Shown here: in pieces, positions 34,520-45,589 of the stretch | Layout: each line of letters begins with the position of its first letter | How positions within the stretch are numbered: position 1 is the stretch's first letter | Source: Liriodendron chinense | Taxonomy: Eukaryota; Streptophyta; Magnoliopsida; Magnoliales; Magnoliaceae | DNA: 64,000 bases | Direction: 5' to 3' | Assembly (NCBI GenBank): GCA_003013855.2 | Contig: ML058371.1 | Span: 124,001 to 188,000 of the forward strand | Notes under the pieces: generated by a model | What the model was told of the DNA's origin: nothing | Databases searched by the model: none | Seen by the model: only the letters and a program-made list of their open reading frames with translations | Made by a program: the position numbers and the translations under genes

Positions 34520-35640
34520 TTCCAGCACTCTTTTGTACAGTTTTGGGTCCGAAGACCTTAAACTACGTCGGGATCAACATCCCGAGAGATTTTCAATAAA
34601 AACCGGCATCGATCTTGTTTGCTCACATCAAGATCAGATGACTTCGGACATTTTTCAAAAAACAAAAAAATTTGTTTGCCCTGTTTTGTACAGTAGTGTT
34701 GTCCAAAGACCTTAAACTACGTCGGGATCAAGATCCCAAGGGACTTGTTAAATAAAAATCGATAGCAGTCTGGATCGTTCGAATCAAGATCCGCTGACAC
34801 CGGACATTTTCCAAAAAATAAAAAAAAAAATGTGTTTGCCCTGCTTGTACATATTTTGGGTCCGAAGACCTTAAACTACGTCGGGATCAACATCCCGAGA
34901 AATTTTCAATAAAAATCGGCAGCGGTCTGGATCGTTCGAATCAAGATCCGCTGACACCGGACATTTTTCAAAAAGCATCGATCTTGTTTGCTCACATTAA
35001 GATCAGATGACTTCGGACATTTTTCAAAAAACAAAAAAATGTGTTTGCCCTGTTTTGTACAGTAGTGTTGTCCAAAGACCTTAAACTACGTCGGGATCAA
35101 GATCCCAAGGGACTTGTTAAATAAAAATCGATAGCAGTCTGGATCGTTCGAATCAAGATCCGCTGACACCGGACATTTTCCAAAAAATAAAAAAAAAAAT
35201 GTGTTTGCCCTGCTTGTACATATTTTGGGTCCGAAGACCTTAAACTACGTCGGGATCAACATCCCGAGAAATTTTCAATAAAAATCGGCAGCGGTCTGGA
35301 TCGTTCGAATCAAGATCCGCTGACACCAGACATTTTTCAAAAAAAAAAAATGTGTTTGCCCTGCTTGTATACATTTTGGGTCCGAAGACCTTAAACTACG
35401 TCGGGATTAAGATCCCGAGGGACTTTTTAAATAAAATCGGTAGCAGTCTGGATCGTTCGAATCAAGATCCGCTGACATCGGACATTGTTCAAAAAAAAAT
35501 GTGTTTGCCATGTTTTGTACAGTTTTGTGGTCCGAAGACCTTAAACTACACTGGGATTAATTTTTTGGGGGACCTTTTCCTGCTTTCAACAAAAAATCGG
35601 CATCGACCTTAACCGCTGGGATCAAGGTTTGATAGCCCAA
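34130..35640 (+). repeat. 3'-region satellite: about nine monomers of roughly 158 bp
   Basis: The word 'gaagaccttaaactac' recurs near 34169, 34327, 34549, 34704, 34861, 35072, 35229, 35390 and 35531, mostly 155-161 bp apart. Each unit has a hairpin TCGGGATC-AA-GATCCCGA or variant, an AATAAA-containing word (tttcaataaaaac), and 'ggatcgttcgaatcaagatc'. Around 34681-35340 a two-monomer block is duplicated with a 368-bp period and is nearly identical. The same satellite, inverted, is in the second element at 59.5-60.7 kb. Tandem arrays in the 3' region are known for Tat-lineage elements. Confidence 0.93.
34448..34518. repeat. (AC)n microsatellite within a satellite monomer
   Basis: About 35 CA units interrupt one monomer after its A-run, explaining the longer 222-bp spacing there. 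Confidence 0.97.
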
Positions 35641-35735
35641 ATCATTTTAAAAAATAACCAAAAAGATTTCAAGCTTTCCATATGTTGTAGGCAAATATAG
35701 TTTAGCGAGAAGTGAGGGATCGCGGCATATAGTGA

Positions 35736-35940
35736 ATGCGAGCAGCTCAACTCGTGCTCGCGATGAATGGTCGCATCTCCTGTGTGCGAGCAGCTCAGCT
35801 CGTGCTCGCGATAAAGGGTCGCATCTCCTGTGTGCGAGCAGCTCAGCTCGTGCTCGTCAGAAGGGGTCGCATCTCCTGTGTGCGAGCAGTTCAGCTCGTG
35901 CTCGTCAGAAGGGGTCGCATCTCCTGGTCGCATCTCCTGA
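35736..35940 (+). repeat. Four to five copies of a 50-bp GC-rich palindromic repeat
   Basis: The unit 'gcgagcagctcagctcgtgctcg' plus 'ggtcgcatctcctgtgt' recurs at about 35738, 35786, 35835 and 35882. Each unit contains the inverted pair GCGAGCA/TGCTCGC around an AGCTCAGCT-like core. The apparent protein repeats on both strands (ASSSARAR, SHTGDAT) are by-products. Confidence 0.9.
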
Positions 35941-38900
35941 ATGCGAGCATTCCTGACACGAGTAGCTCCCAACATCTGAGCAATCGTGAGTCTTTGCTTT
36001 TGGTTTGGACGGTCTTCGTATAATAGTTCCAGCAGCCCGTATAGGCTGATTCTAGCTTACCTTCTTCAATGGTTTCGAATCTCAAGGGATTGCTATCAAG
36101 GAACGTAATTGACTGATGAGTTGTTGGATAAAATCACTCCTCTATCTAAGGAAAAGAATCTTATCCCGCGAAATCAGCGGGATCTCGATATCTTATGTAA
36201 CAGATTGGATCGCTTCAGATCTATATAAAGGGATGACTCCATTAAGAGAAAGGTACACAATATTCAATCCCTGGTCTCGCTTTGCTTGGCTATTCTTCTT
36301 GCTTTGCCTGAGTTAAGCATCGGAGGGCTAACGGCTGGACATCAGTCACCCTTAGTTGCTTTCTGTCTCTTTATAGGTCTAGCGGAGGAAATCCCTGTTG
36401 GAGAGAAGGTGAACAACCGGAGGATCCTGTTACAAAATCTGATGTTAACACCATAAAAACCAGCATCAACCCTGATTACTCAAGTTGAAGTCTGGAACTT
36501 TTTCAAAAAAAAATTCACCATCAATTTCACAAATTCATCCCCAACGGTCCGAAGACCTAAAACTACACTGGGATTAACTTCTCGGGGGCTTTCTTTCCTA
36601 ACCTGTTCCAGACATGGCTGACACTTGATCGTACGGGTGTCCGGAATCTTTTAAACAGGTAAAGGTTGAGGCGGGCAGAGCCCCGCAATCCTGTTCGTGT
36701 TGAACGCACCGTGATAGACAACCTTGATTTGGAAGTCGCTGTTGAATCTGACGGATGTTCCCTGTTCCTAAAACTCATGAAGGGGATTAAGGCTGTTGGG
36801 AGGTGGAGCGCACCCTCACGGAATTGTGAGCAACGTAAGGCCCCAAACTAGATTGACTAAGGGAAATGTGAGGATGTGGCTCATTTTGTGGCCGAAAGAG
36901 TCCATCGGATAATATGTGGTCTATGTGCATTGCACATGAGGAACAGGCAACTTTGTGAGTGTGTTGACTGAAAACCCTAAAAAATCTCCTCATCCGAAGA
37001 TGTAAAACTACGGCACTTAACTGTGTGAGACTCGTCTTGCTCGCTGACGTAAAATGGATCGGGTGCCTTACCAGCAGTAGAAGCTGGAAGTGGATGAAAA
37101 TTCCACATCTTTCCTTGCATTTCAGAAAAATCACAAAATACCAAAACATTGCAAAATCACCTTTTCAAAAATCACAAAATATTTCCCTTGCTTTCAAATC
37201 AAATATTTTCAAAAATCACAAAAATATTTCCTTTGTTTTCAATAGCCGATCTCTATCCTGACCACTCAGGTAAAGGTTCAGACCAAATATTTGCAAAAAT
37301 CACAAAAATTGTCACTATCCCCCAGCACTACACTTTAGGAGTCTTGAACTCCACTCTCTTCACAATTTGGGATGACGGATCCAATCGCCCGCAAATTGGA
37401 ATCTTGACCAGAACTAGCGACCAAGCACCGTCTCAATCGCATTTATGCCCAGAAGAACATCTTGAAGTCAGATAACATCCTCGTACATTCTCATTAGCAA
37501 AGAAACAGCATCTTGGGATGATGGACCTGATCGATCACGGGTCGGGATCTTGACCAACCCGCTGACCAAACGCCCGTATAAAAAAGAAAAACCCCAGGGA
37601 AGCACAACCCTGCAAGCAATAAGCTCAAACTTCTCTGCATCTCCAGCAAAAGCAAAATCATCAAACTGAAAGAGAATGAGCTAGGCCATGCATTCATCAT
37701 GCATCTCCATGCATCAGCATCCATCGCATCAATCATCATGTTTACCTGCTTTCAAAATAAAGTCGGTTAGCCAAAGACCCCATAGGCATCCCTAGTGGAG
37801 GCACGTGCAGACCAGATTTCCATTTCAAAAGACAAAAAAAAAAAATTCCTATTTGCAAATAAAAACCCCACGGAGTATCACTCCCCAGAGTGGGTATCTT
37901 TTCAAAAAATCCAAAAAAATATTTTTTCAGTAGAGCATTCTGCCTCCAAAGCACCAGGAGATCTTCCATATCTCTGGGTAGGAGTCGACGCGAAAATCAA
38001 ATAAGATCCGATGTCTCGCGGTTTCCCTAGAGACCATCGGATCCGATGCACTCAGAGTACGGTCGAACTGAACTCCAGTGTCAGTACGGTCGTACTACAT
38101 GCCAAGATACGAAAAGATGAAAGCCAAAAGGCTCGGTTAAAGAAACCATTTGAACAGGTGGAAACGATGAATTGTAACCCAAGTATCAAAATCAGCAGAA
38201 TGGGTAGAAAGAGTTCACCCGCACATACCTAGGCGTGGATGCCTGAAGTACCTTGACTGATTCCAAGTCGGCGTAGTAGAATCCCGTAAGACTACATGAC
38301 GCAGGGCATCTAACCACTTTGACAGTCAAGCGAAACAAGTACTCGTGGAGTGATCTGGGAAAACATCAAACATCACAATCAGTCACAGGGTCAGTATCCT
38401 CGTAAGACTACGGACGCAGAGGCTCTACTGTACCTTTCCGATGTTAGTACCGATCGGGAATGGAAGTTTTGCGATTGGGTACCCAGGTTGCAGCAAACTG
38501 CAGGGACAATCACAACGTTTTCTCCAAACTCCCGCGGTATGTGCGAGTTATCAATTTCCAAACAATCAACTGACTCAAATACAAAGGACAACAAAAATTC
38601 CAGACCACAATCGAGGAAAGAATGAATTGCAAACCAAGCATCAAAATCAACAGATCGGGTGGAAAAAGACCACCCGCACATACCTAGGCGTGGATGCCTG
38701 AAGTACCTTGACTGAGTCCAAGTCGGCGTAGTAAAATCCCGTAAGACTACATGACACAGGGCATCTAACCACTTTGACAGTCAAGCGAAACAAGTACTCC
38801 TGGAGTGATCTGGGAAAACATCAAACATCACAATCAATCTCAGGGTCAGTAACCTCGTAAGACTAGCGACGCAGAGGCTCTGCTGTACCTTTTCGATGTT

Positions 38901-39147
38901 AGTACCGATTGGGAATGGAAGGGTTGCAATTGGATACCTAGGTTGCAGCAAACTGTAAGGATAATCGCAACGTTTTCTCCAAACTTCCGCGGTATGTGCG
39001 AGTGATCGATTTCCAGACGATCAACTGGCACAGATGCAAATGCAAGCAAAGATTTCAGACCATGATCTATGAATGACCGGGTCAGAAGTGGCGTGTCCAC
39101 TTGCTTTGGCATTTGGTTGCACGCAACCTCTGCCAAAGAGGGGCATC
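35941..39147 (+). other. Tat 3' untranslated region up to the polypurine tract
   Basis: No conserved coding frame. From about 36430 to the LTR the sequence matches 56862-59560 of the second element in inverse orientation. Two diverged direct copies of about 450 bp (38220-38700 and 38690-39130) share 'acctaggcgtggatgcctgaagtaccttgac' and 'cagaggctctgctgtacc'. The stretch ends in AAAGAGGGGCATC (39135-39147), the polypurine tract directly before TGTAGA of the 3' LTR. Confidence 0.75.
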
Positions 39148-40632
39148 TGTAGACACCCCACCTTCAGTTACACTGTTGGTAGAGATAGCTAGGTGAATGG
39201 AGGACCATACCCCCAAATCCCAAGTCCAAACTCAGCCAAACTCACCCTTGTAAGCCTCAATCCATAGCCCAACTCAAGCCTGAACCCAATCAACCTGCCC
39301 CTAAACATCAGCCTGAAAAACCTCCATAAGAAAAACCAGTCAAAAAATCCTAAAAAAGTCAAACTCACTGAGTCAACCCGCTGAGTTAACCCATTGAGTC
39401 AACCCGCTGAGTCAACCCGTCGAGTCAAAACACCGAGTCAACCCACCGAGTCAAATCACCGAGTTGACCCGCTGAGTCAACCCACCGAGTCAAAACAGCA
39501 GCCCCGAGACATGTTCGTACCACGCGCTGGAAACCGAGGAGTGTCCGTAGGGGCCGCCCAAAACTATTTACGCAAACTGCCACTCTCCAACCCTATAAAT
39601 ACCCCTAGCCTCTTCCCATTTCAACAACCACGTCCCCTCTCTTCAGTCCTAGAGCTTTGAGTCCACCTCTCCATCCTTTAGCCCATTCCTCCACCAAGGA
39701 GAGCCTGAGTGAGAAGAGTCTAGCCCTGGTCCAGTCCAGCCTGACCACTGGTCCAAGTCTCCCAAGCCATCCAAGTCTTGATCCAGCCACTCGAAGCCAA
39801 TCCTTGCGACACCTCCGTCCATGTAGCTGTTCCTTACTAGCATCATCTCATTCGTATCTAGCATAAGTGCAACATTTACTTTTCTTCCAACCCCCCTGCT
39901 TCACTGCAAGCACTTTGATTATTCAAACACACAGCATACATCTCGCATAAAGCATTGTCTGTTCGAGCGTATGCTCTGGGCTTGCCTGTTAGTGGAACCT
40001 GCCCATCAGAAACTCTTACTGTTCAGACCTGCATCCATGTACATATCACTGCAAGCACTTTGATCATTCAAACACACAGCATGCATTCCGCATAAAGCAC
40101 CTGTCAGTTCGAGCGTATGCTCTGGGCTTGCCTGTTAGTGGAACCTGCCCATCAGAAACTCTTACTGTTCAGACCTGCATTCATGCATCATGTCATCTAT
40201 GAGAATGTACGAGGATTAAAACAGACTTTCAAGTGTTAGTTTGATTCTGTGAAGTAGAGACCGTACTTCGGTACGGGCAGTGTGTGGGGTGCTTAACCTC
40301 TTCCCACCCTGTAACCGTGATCCCTTACCTAGAATCTTTGGCCGCAGATCAAAAGGAGTCATTCTAGAGAAAGGAATCTTCTGATCCCCTTCTCTAACGT
40401 TTCTACGGGGTCTAGCCGACTGTAGATTCGAAGTAACTGGCTAGTGGCGACTCTGGTCTTATATAAACTCATTTAAACACATCCAGCTTAACACAACAAC
40501 CAAACAAAGCCCTCGAGAACGAGGCAAGCCAGTGGCACAAACGGCGATTCGCACTCACCATCCTCTTCTTCTTTTCCCGAAAGGAAAGGGACGAGAACGT
40601 CGTGTGGGAGCGCGGAACGGCGATGGTCCACA
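39148..40632 (+). repeat. Tat-element 3' LTR
   Basis: It begins TGTAGACACCCC and ends GGTCCACA, followed by CCAGT. It differs from the 5' LTR mainly by transitions and by loss of one GAGTCAACTCACC minisatellite unit. Confidence 0.93.
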
Positions 40633-40637
40633 CCAGT

Positions 40638-41507
40638 CAAAGGCGATGAGACAAGAAAGCAGTGACGTGAGTTCTCGTTCTTCCTCAGATGCACTAATTA
40701 TGAGAGGAAGAAATTCTGAGTATGGTGGGAGATATTTTAAATCGGGATCTAAAGCCAAGAGTAAATGGAAAACGAAGGTGCGGTACTAGAATTGTGGTCA
40801 GGAAGGCCACATGAGAGGGGATTGTTAGAATCCCAAGTTGAAGAAAGAGAAGTATGAAAATTCTTTTAGATATTGAGTTAATATCATAGAGGACAGGTGG
40901 CGATCTTTGTAAAGTTCTGACTGTATCCGACAAGGGATCTTATGGTAGAGAGTGGATCCTGGATTCATATGCTTCATGTCATGTTTGTCCTGATCAGAGT
41001 TCATTCATGACATACAGGAAGTATGATGGTAGATCGGTGTTTGTGGGCGATGGCTACGCTCACAATGTGATTGGTATTGGTACTGCGCGCATCAGGATGT
41101 TCGATGGGATTGAACGAGTCCTGAAATATGTAAAACATATCCCTAAGATGAAGAAGAATGTGATCTCTTTTGGTGCACTCAAGGCGAAAGGGTGCGTGTT
41201 CATCGACCACGATCGTTGTTGTAAAGTGATGAAGGGGGCACTCGTGTGGATGAAGGCATGGAGGTGTGGTCATTTTTACAAGTGGATTGGGAGCACATTT
41301 CACGATGGAGCTACAAGATCGGTAGTTGGATTCACGGTTGCTCGTATGTGGCAAGTGCCTAAGGGCCACATGAGAATAGCGGAAAATGGCGCGAAAGTGC
41401 AATGGTAGGGTTGATGGAGGCACGAGAAGCGATGAAACTATGTTGAAATTGAGATGATGAAGAAAGTGATGATGATTTTATTCGACATTTGAAGCCTTAG
41501 TGGAGAT
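40638..41507 (+). pseudogene. Copia gag zinc knuckle and protease fragment
   Basis: The reading resumes after the second CCAGT. A knuckle NCGQEGHMRGDC is flanked by two stop codons, and the first knuckle cysteine is lost. A protease-like stretch follows (GSWILDSYASCHVCPDQSSF), in which the active-site Asp-Ser-Gly reads Asp-Ser-Tyr. The frame 41007-41408 carries the usual copia protease-to-integrase linker, then breaks. The sequence then goes straight to the polypurine end, so integrase, RT and RNase H were lost by deletion. Confidence 0.8.
41496..41507 (+). other. Copia polypurine tract region
   Basis: The purine-rich stretch 'agtggagatt' precedes TGTTGG of the 3' LTR, as expected for plus-strand priming. 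Confidence 0.7.
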
Positions 41508-42079
41508 TGTTGGAAGAGCCTTCAAACTGTGCACTAGCAAGGTTCCAGGACTATCATGATCGGTCGGACAGTAGGGGCTGACTGGTCACGACCAGTCGGG
41601 TGTTGAGGTAGACATGACGATTTTAGTGTTTTTCCTTTAGACTAGTTTTTACCAATCTGACCGGTCGGCTGTGTATGCGTTTTCTTACACAGATATGCGG
41701 ATTTACGTAAGTAGTCTTCAATTTTGATTTGTTGCCTATATAAATGGGTTGTAACCGAGATTAGGAGTAATCCTAAGGTGTACAAGGTTTCCTAAGTGCA
41801 TTAGGAAGAGGGGAGAGGGTTTTGTGAGATAGAGAGCTTGTGTTTTCTCTGGGTTTTCCTTGCTTGTGGGCTGTCAATCTCTATAAGCTTTTGATTCATA
41901 ATAGATCGCTTTGTGCCGTGGTTTTTTACCCTTTGAGGGGTTTTTTGGACGTAAAATTAAATTGTCTCTTGTGGTTGAATGCTTGTGTGATTGGTTACAT
42001 TGTGTTGCTCTCGTTAAATTCAAATATTCTTCTGTTTGTGTTCGGCTTTGCTTCCATTGACGACATTTTATTCCCAACA
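41508..42079 (+). repeat. Copia 3' LTR
   Basis: It starts TGTTGG and ends CCAACA. It pairs with 16248-16830, with scattered substitutions and a few small indels. Confidence 0.92.
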
Positions 42080-42084
42080 ATAAT

Positions 42085-42195
42085 CATCCTGGTGAGCTCA
42101 TGACGGTTTCAATGGTGGGCATCTTCATCCCCACTGTTTCCTATAGTGTGGTCTACTTGAGTTTTCCATTAGGCTCATTGCAAAACCATGTCCTA
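42085..42195. mobile_element. GGGCCCAC-family element, right part
   Basis: It continues the element interrupted at 16247: 'gacggtttcaatggtgggcatcttcatccccactgtttcc' and 'gtgtggtctacttgag'. The right terminal arm is not recognisable. Confidence 0.7.
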
Positions 42196-43180
42196 ACCTA
42201 AGCTAGAGAAACCGACGGATGGGGTGAATTCCCTGTGGGCCTCATGTACCTTTAGGAACTTCCTGTGGGCCTCATGTACCTTTAGGAGCTTCCTGTGGGC
42301 CCAGCATGCAATTTGGACAATTTTAATGGTAGGACCTTCCATCTCAACTATTCCCATGATGTAGCCCACCTCAGATATGACCGCTCTGATTTTAGGGGTT
42401 GGTTCAAACACTAGGTGCACGCGCATGGACAGGCTCGATCTCATCTACAAGTCGTTCTATCACATCAGCCAAAGTCGTGCCTTTTGCCTGCCTACAAAAG
42501 TTACACTTAACTACTTCTAAAATGGAATTAGCAAGTATATTTAAACGGTCCATTCTTTTTATATGACGGTGGCATACTTGATGAATGGGCCCAGCCAGTG
42601 GTTTGGACTAGGCCATTCCCAGCCCAGCCATGGGCCAACATTTCAAACCCGCACCTGGCTATCTGCCCAAGTTTAGGGGCCGAAGCCCGAGCCAAGCAGG
42701 GCTGGTCAGCTTGGTTCATTGTCGTCCCTAGTTTCTATGCTATTATCAACCCGCCTTTCGAATTGATGAACTCATCCGGCCCATTGACCTGTTGGTCCAA
42801 GTTGAACGGCCCTGATTGGAATTAGCTTTAGGCCCTTGGGTTTCGTGGGCCTAAATTATAGGCCCATAGGACAAATGGGCCGCCAGGATTAGCTTCAACA
42901 ATTTTTCTATTCAAGGGCCAGGAAGAGACAAAATCTAGGCCGTCTTATATCTTCCTTGGTCCTTGCTTCAGCGTAAGGTTCAGGTTCGTGGGCCAGGATT
43001 GGGTCTAATTTCTATCACAGGCATTTAAATGGGTGAGGGTGGGCCTGATTCCGGCCCATGACGGTCCTCGTTCCATGCATTCCGTCCTAGAATATGATTG
43101 TTTGTACTTGCTTCAACGCTGGAGCATGAGAGCCGTAGACATCCACTCAGGCATGATACACTTTAGCATACATCTACCCC
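42196..43180. other. Gene-free region with short direct repeats
   Basis: A 31-bp unit (cttcctgtgggcctcatgtacctttagga) is repeated at 42227-42300. The stretch 42590-42900 is rich in 'gggcc' and 'agcccag' words of a degraded GC-rich MITE. No gene is supported. Confidence 0.5.
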
Positions 43181-44140
43181 AAGTTTGTTCGGTCCATCCT
43201 TAATATCCACTGTCCATCATGCGGGGCCCAACCTTTAATGTGCACTGTTCATTGTATTGGGCCCACCTTGGCCCTGTCTTCAATGTGAACCATCCATCAT
43301 GTGGGACCATCTATCTTGCAAGGCCCACCTCCGATGTGGGCTATCCATCATGTGGGGTCCCTCGTGAATGTGGGTCATCCATCATGTGGGCCCGCCTTTA
43401 ATGTGGACCGTCCATATGTAGGGGCCAACTTCGAAGTGGGCCATCCATCAAGCAAGCCTGCCTTAATGTGGGTCATTCATCATCAAGAGCCGACCTGCTA
43501 TGTGAACTGTCCTCATGTGGGCCCACCTTGATATGGGTCATCTATCATATTGGGTCCCCCTTTAATATCCACCACCCATCATGTGGAGCCCACCTTTGAT
43601 GTGGACATTCCATCATGTGGGCTCCACCTTTGATGTGGGTTATCCTTCTTGCAGGCCCTCGTTGGATGTGGGTCATTCATCATCGGCATCTTTGATGCGA
43701 ACCGTCTATTATGTGCGGCCCAACTTGATGTGGTTCATCCATCATGTGAGGCCCACCATCAAAGTAAATTGTCCATCATATGCGGCCCACCTTAAATGTC
43801 TACACCCCCATGATATGAGCCCACCTTTGACGTGGACCATCTATCGTGTGGGCCCCAGCTGTGATGTGGGCCATCCATCACATTCCTTGGACATGAGCCA
43901 TTCATCATTAGGGGTTGACATTTGATGTGAACCATCCATTATATGGGGCCCATCTTGATGTGGGTCATCCATCATGTGGGGCCACCTTCAATGTTATCGT
44001 CCATCATGTGGGGCCACCTTCAATATCCATTGCCCCTCATCTAGAGCCCACCTTTGATATGGACCATCCATCATGTGAGCCCTACCTTTAATGAGGGTCA
44101 TCCATTATGTGGGGCCCACATGTGGCCCCACTATGCCCCT
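43180..44140. repeat. Minisatellite of roughly 35-40-bp units (GTGGGGCCCACCTT..CATCCATCAT)
   Basis: About 25 diverged units read 'catccatcatgtggggcccacctttgatgtggg' with substitutions and small indels. The words are related to the termini of the GGGCCCAC elements. Open frames across it are artefacts of the period. Confidence 0.9.
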
Positions 44141-44289
44141 AATTAATGAAGTTACTTAGTAAGATTAAATAGGTACCTAGATGTAAATATTATTAATAAT
44201 GTGTTATTATAAAAGTAATTTCTAAAAGGAAAAAAAAATAGTGGACGCCCGTTGCATAGCAACAGGGACGTGGCTACTGGTTCGTGCTC

Positions 44290-44690
44290 TGTGAGACCCA
44301 GCATGATGTATCCACACCGTCCATCCATTTTTCCTAATCATCTTAGGTTATGAGCCCAAAAAAGAGGCAGATCCAAATCTTAGTTGGACCAGGCCACAGG
44401 AAACAATGGTGATTGAACGACCACCCCAAAAAAATTCCTGGGGCACACCATAATGCCCATCATAATGTTTATTTTAAATCCAACATGTTGACAAGGACAC
44501 ACAGACCTTGAGGAAGGTAAAAGGCAAATAGCAGCTTGATCGGAAACTTTTGTAGCCCACAAGAAGTTTTTAATGGAGCACGTTCCTTATCACCGTTTCC
44601 TGCAGTGTAGTCCACCTGAGATTTTTATCTATCCCATTTTTTGGGCTCATATGGAGTGGATTACACACATACATCATGGTGGAGCCAACA
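44290..44690. mobile_element. GGGCCCAC-family inverted-repeat element (401 bp)
   Basis: The left arm 'gtgagacccagcatgatgta...ccgtccatccatttttcc' mirrors the right 'ggagtggattacacacatac...atcatggtggagccaac'. The interior has 'gcttgatcggaaacttttgtagccca', shared with the 45.6-kb copy, so these two form a subfamily. Confidence 0.75.
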
Positions 44691-44794
44691 TAGCACCGAA
44701 TGCAATCCAGGTCAAAACACCACTTTGGGGATTTGAGATGCCCGTCACAAATCCACTCAATCATCAGTTATGCAGGATCACAATAGTACAAAAG

Positions 44795-45150
44795 CCTAAA
44801 AATTAGGATGATCCAAAATTCATGTGGGCCACACCCCATTAAACAATGGGAACAGAACGTCCACTGTTGAAACCTTCCCTGGAGCCGACAATAATGTTTA
44901 TAGGCTATCCAACCTGTTCATAAGGTTATTACCACTCAGATAAAATGTAGGCACAATTATCATCCTGATACAAAACTTCTACGCCCCCACAAAGTTTCTA
45001 ATGGTGGGCACCCAATGGTCGTTGTTTGGTGTGGTGTGGCCCACATGACTTTTGGATCTTCCTGATTTTTAGATTCCTGTAATATTGTTGTCTTGCAGAA
45101 CTGATGAAGAGAGTGGATTTATTACTGGAATCTCCTTGGGGCCCACACAG
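44795..45150. mobile_element. GGGCCCAC-family element, diverged copy
   Basis: It has 'catgtgggccacaccccatt', 'ccactgttgaaaccttcc', 'ccaacctgttcataaggtta' and 'gtgtggtgtggcccacatgac', and ends 'cttggggcccacacag'. It lies directly beside the previous copy. Confidence 0.65.
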
Positions 45151-45208
45151 CTTCCAACTACAATATGTCCGTAGGGTAAGCAATCCGGGTCGCCTTTGCT
45201 GCAGTTTG

Positions 45209-45541
45209 AACCTCTAGGGATTTTTACTGTAATAGCCCTGAGGTGTGGCTATTTTTACTAAAAGTCTAATTTCTCGTCTGGTTATCTTATTTGGCCTTTT
45301 GACGAGAAATTAAAAATTTATGGTAAAAAATGCCCCTCCGATCGATTCCCCCTGGGCACTGTGGATCCCCCTGGGGCATGGTGGATTCCCCTTGGGCACA
45401 TGGTGGTCAGAGGATCATTCTCGACTTTAAAATTTTCAATTTCTCATCAAAAGGGCAAAAAAGATGAGCCGAACGAGAAATTGGACTTCTAGTAAAAATA
45501 GCCACACTTTAGGGTTATTTCAATAAAAATTCCAAACCTCT
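45209..45541. mobile_element. MITE of 319 bp with about 100-bp inverted ends and a 7-bp duplication
   Basis: The body is 45216-45534, flanked by AACCTCT on both sides (45209-45215 and 45535-45541). The left arm 'ggatttttactgtaatagccctgaggtgtggctatttttacta' and 'taatttctcgt' mirrors the right arm 'tagtaaaaatagccacactttagggttatttcaataaaaatt'. The centre holds three 'gattccccctgggca' direct repeats. No coding capacity. Confidence 0.85.
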
Positions 45542-45589
45542 CCTGATTAGGCGGCTTCAGCTTCACCCAACACCGTACGACCCTGACCA

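Larger units (their letters stand above)
17409..40637 (+). mobile_element. Giant Ty3/gypsy retrotransposon of Tat/Ogre type (23.2 kb) with antisense genes
   Basis: LTRs of 1501 and 1485 bp lie at 17414-18914 and 39148-40632 and are flanked by identical CCAGT (17409-17413 and 40633-40637). Order: primer site, gag, protease, partial RT, partial integrase, antisense mobile-domain genes, tandem-repeat 3' region, polypurine tract. Size, very long 3' region with satellite, extra antisense genes and RT/integrase motifs fit the Tat lineage (Ogre, Retand relatives). It inserted into the gag of a copia element. The LTRs are nearly identical and differ mostly by C/T transitions, so the insertion is fairly young. 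Loss of RNase H and most of integrase makes it non-autonomous. Confidence 0.93.
16243..42084 (+). mobile_element. Ty1/copia retrotransposon, internally deleted, interrupted by a Tat-type element
   Basis: LTRs lie at 16248-16830 and 41508-42079 and are flanked by identical ATAAT (16243-16247 and 42080-42084). The 5' LTR begins TATTGG where the 3' LTR has TGTTGG, a G-to-A change at the terminal dinucleotide; both end CCCAACA. Without the 23.2-kb insertion and its 5-bp duplication the element is about 2.6 kb. It carries only gag and a piece of protease; integrase, reverse transcriptase and RNase H are missing. It was therefore non-autonomous, presumably moved in trans, and was later disrupted. 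Confidence 0.92.

Noticed and set aside
34392..34715. Frame with a His-Thr repeat
   Set aside because: It is the (AC)n microsatellite inside a satellite monomer.
43581..43925. Frame with repeated MWxxHHVGP text
   Set aside because: It is a minisatellite by-product.
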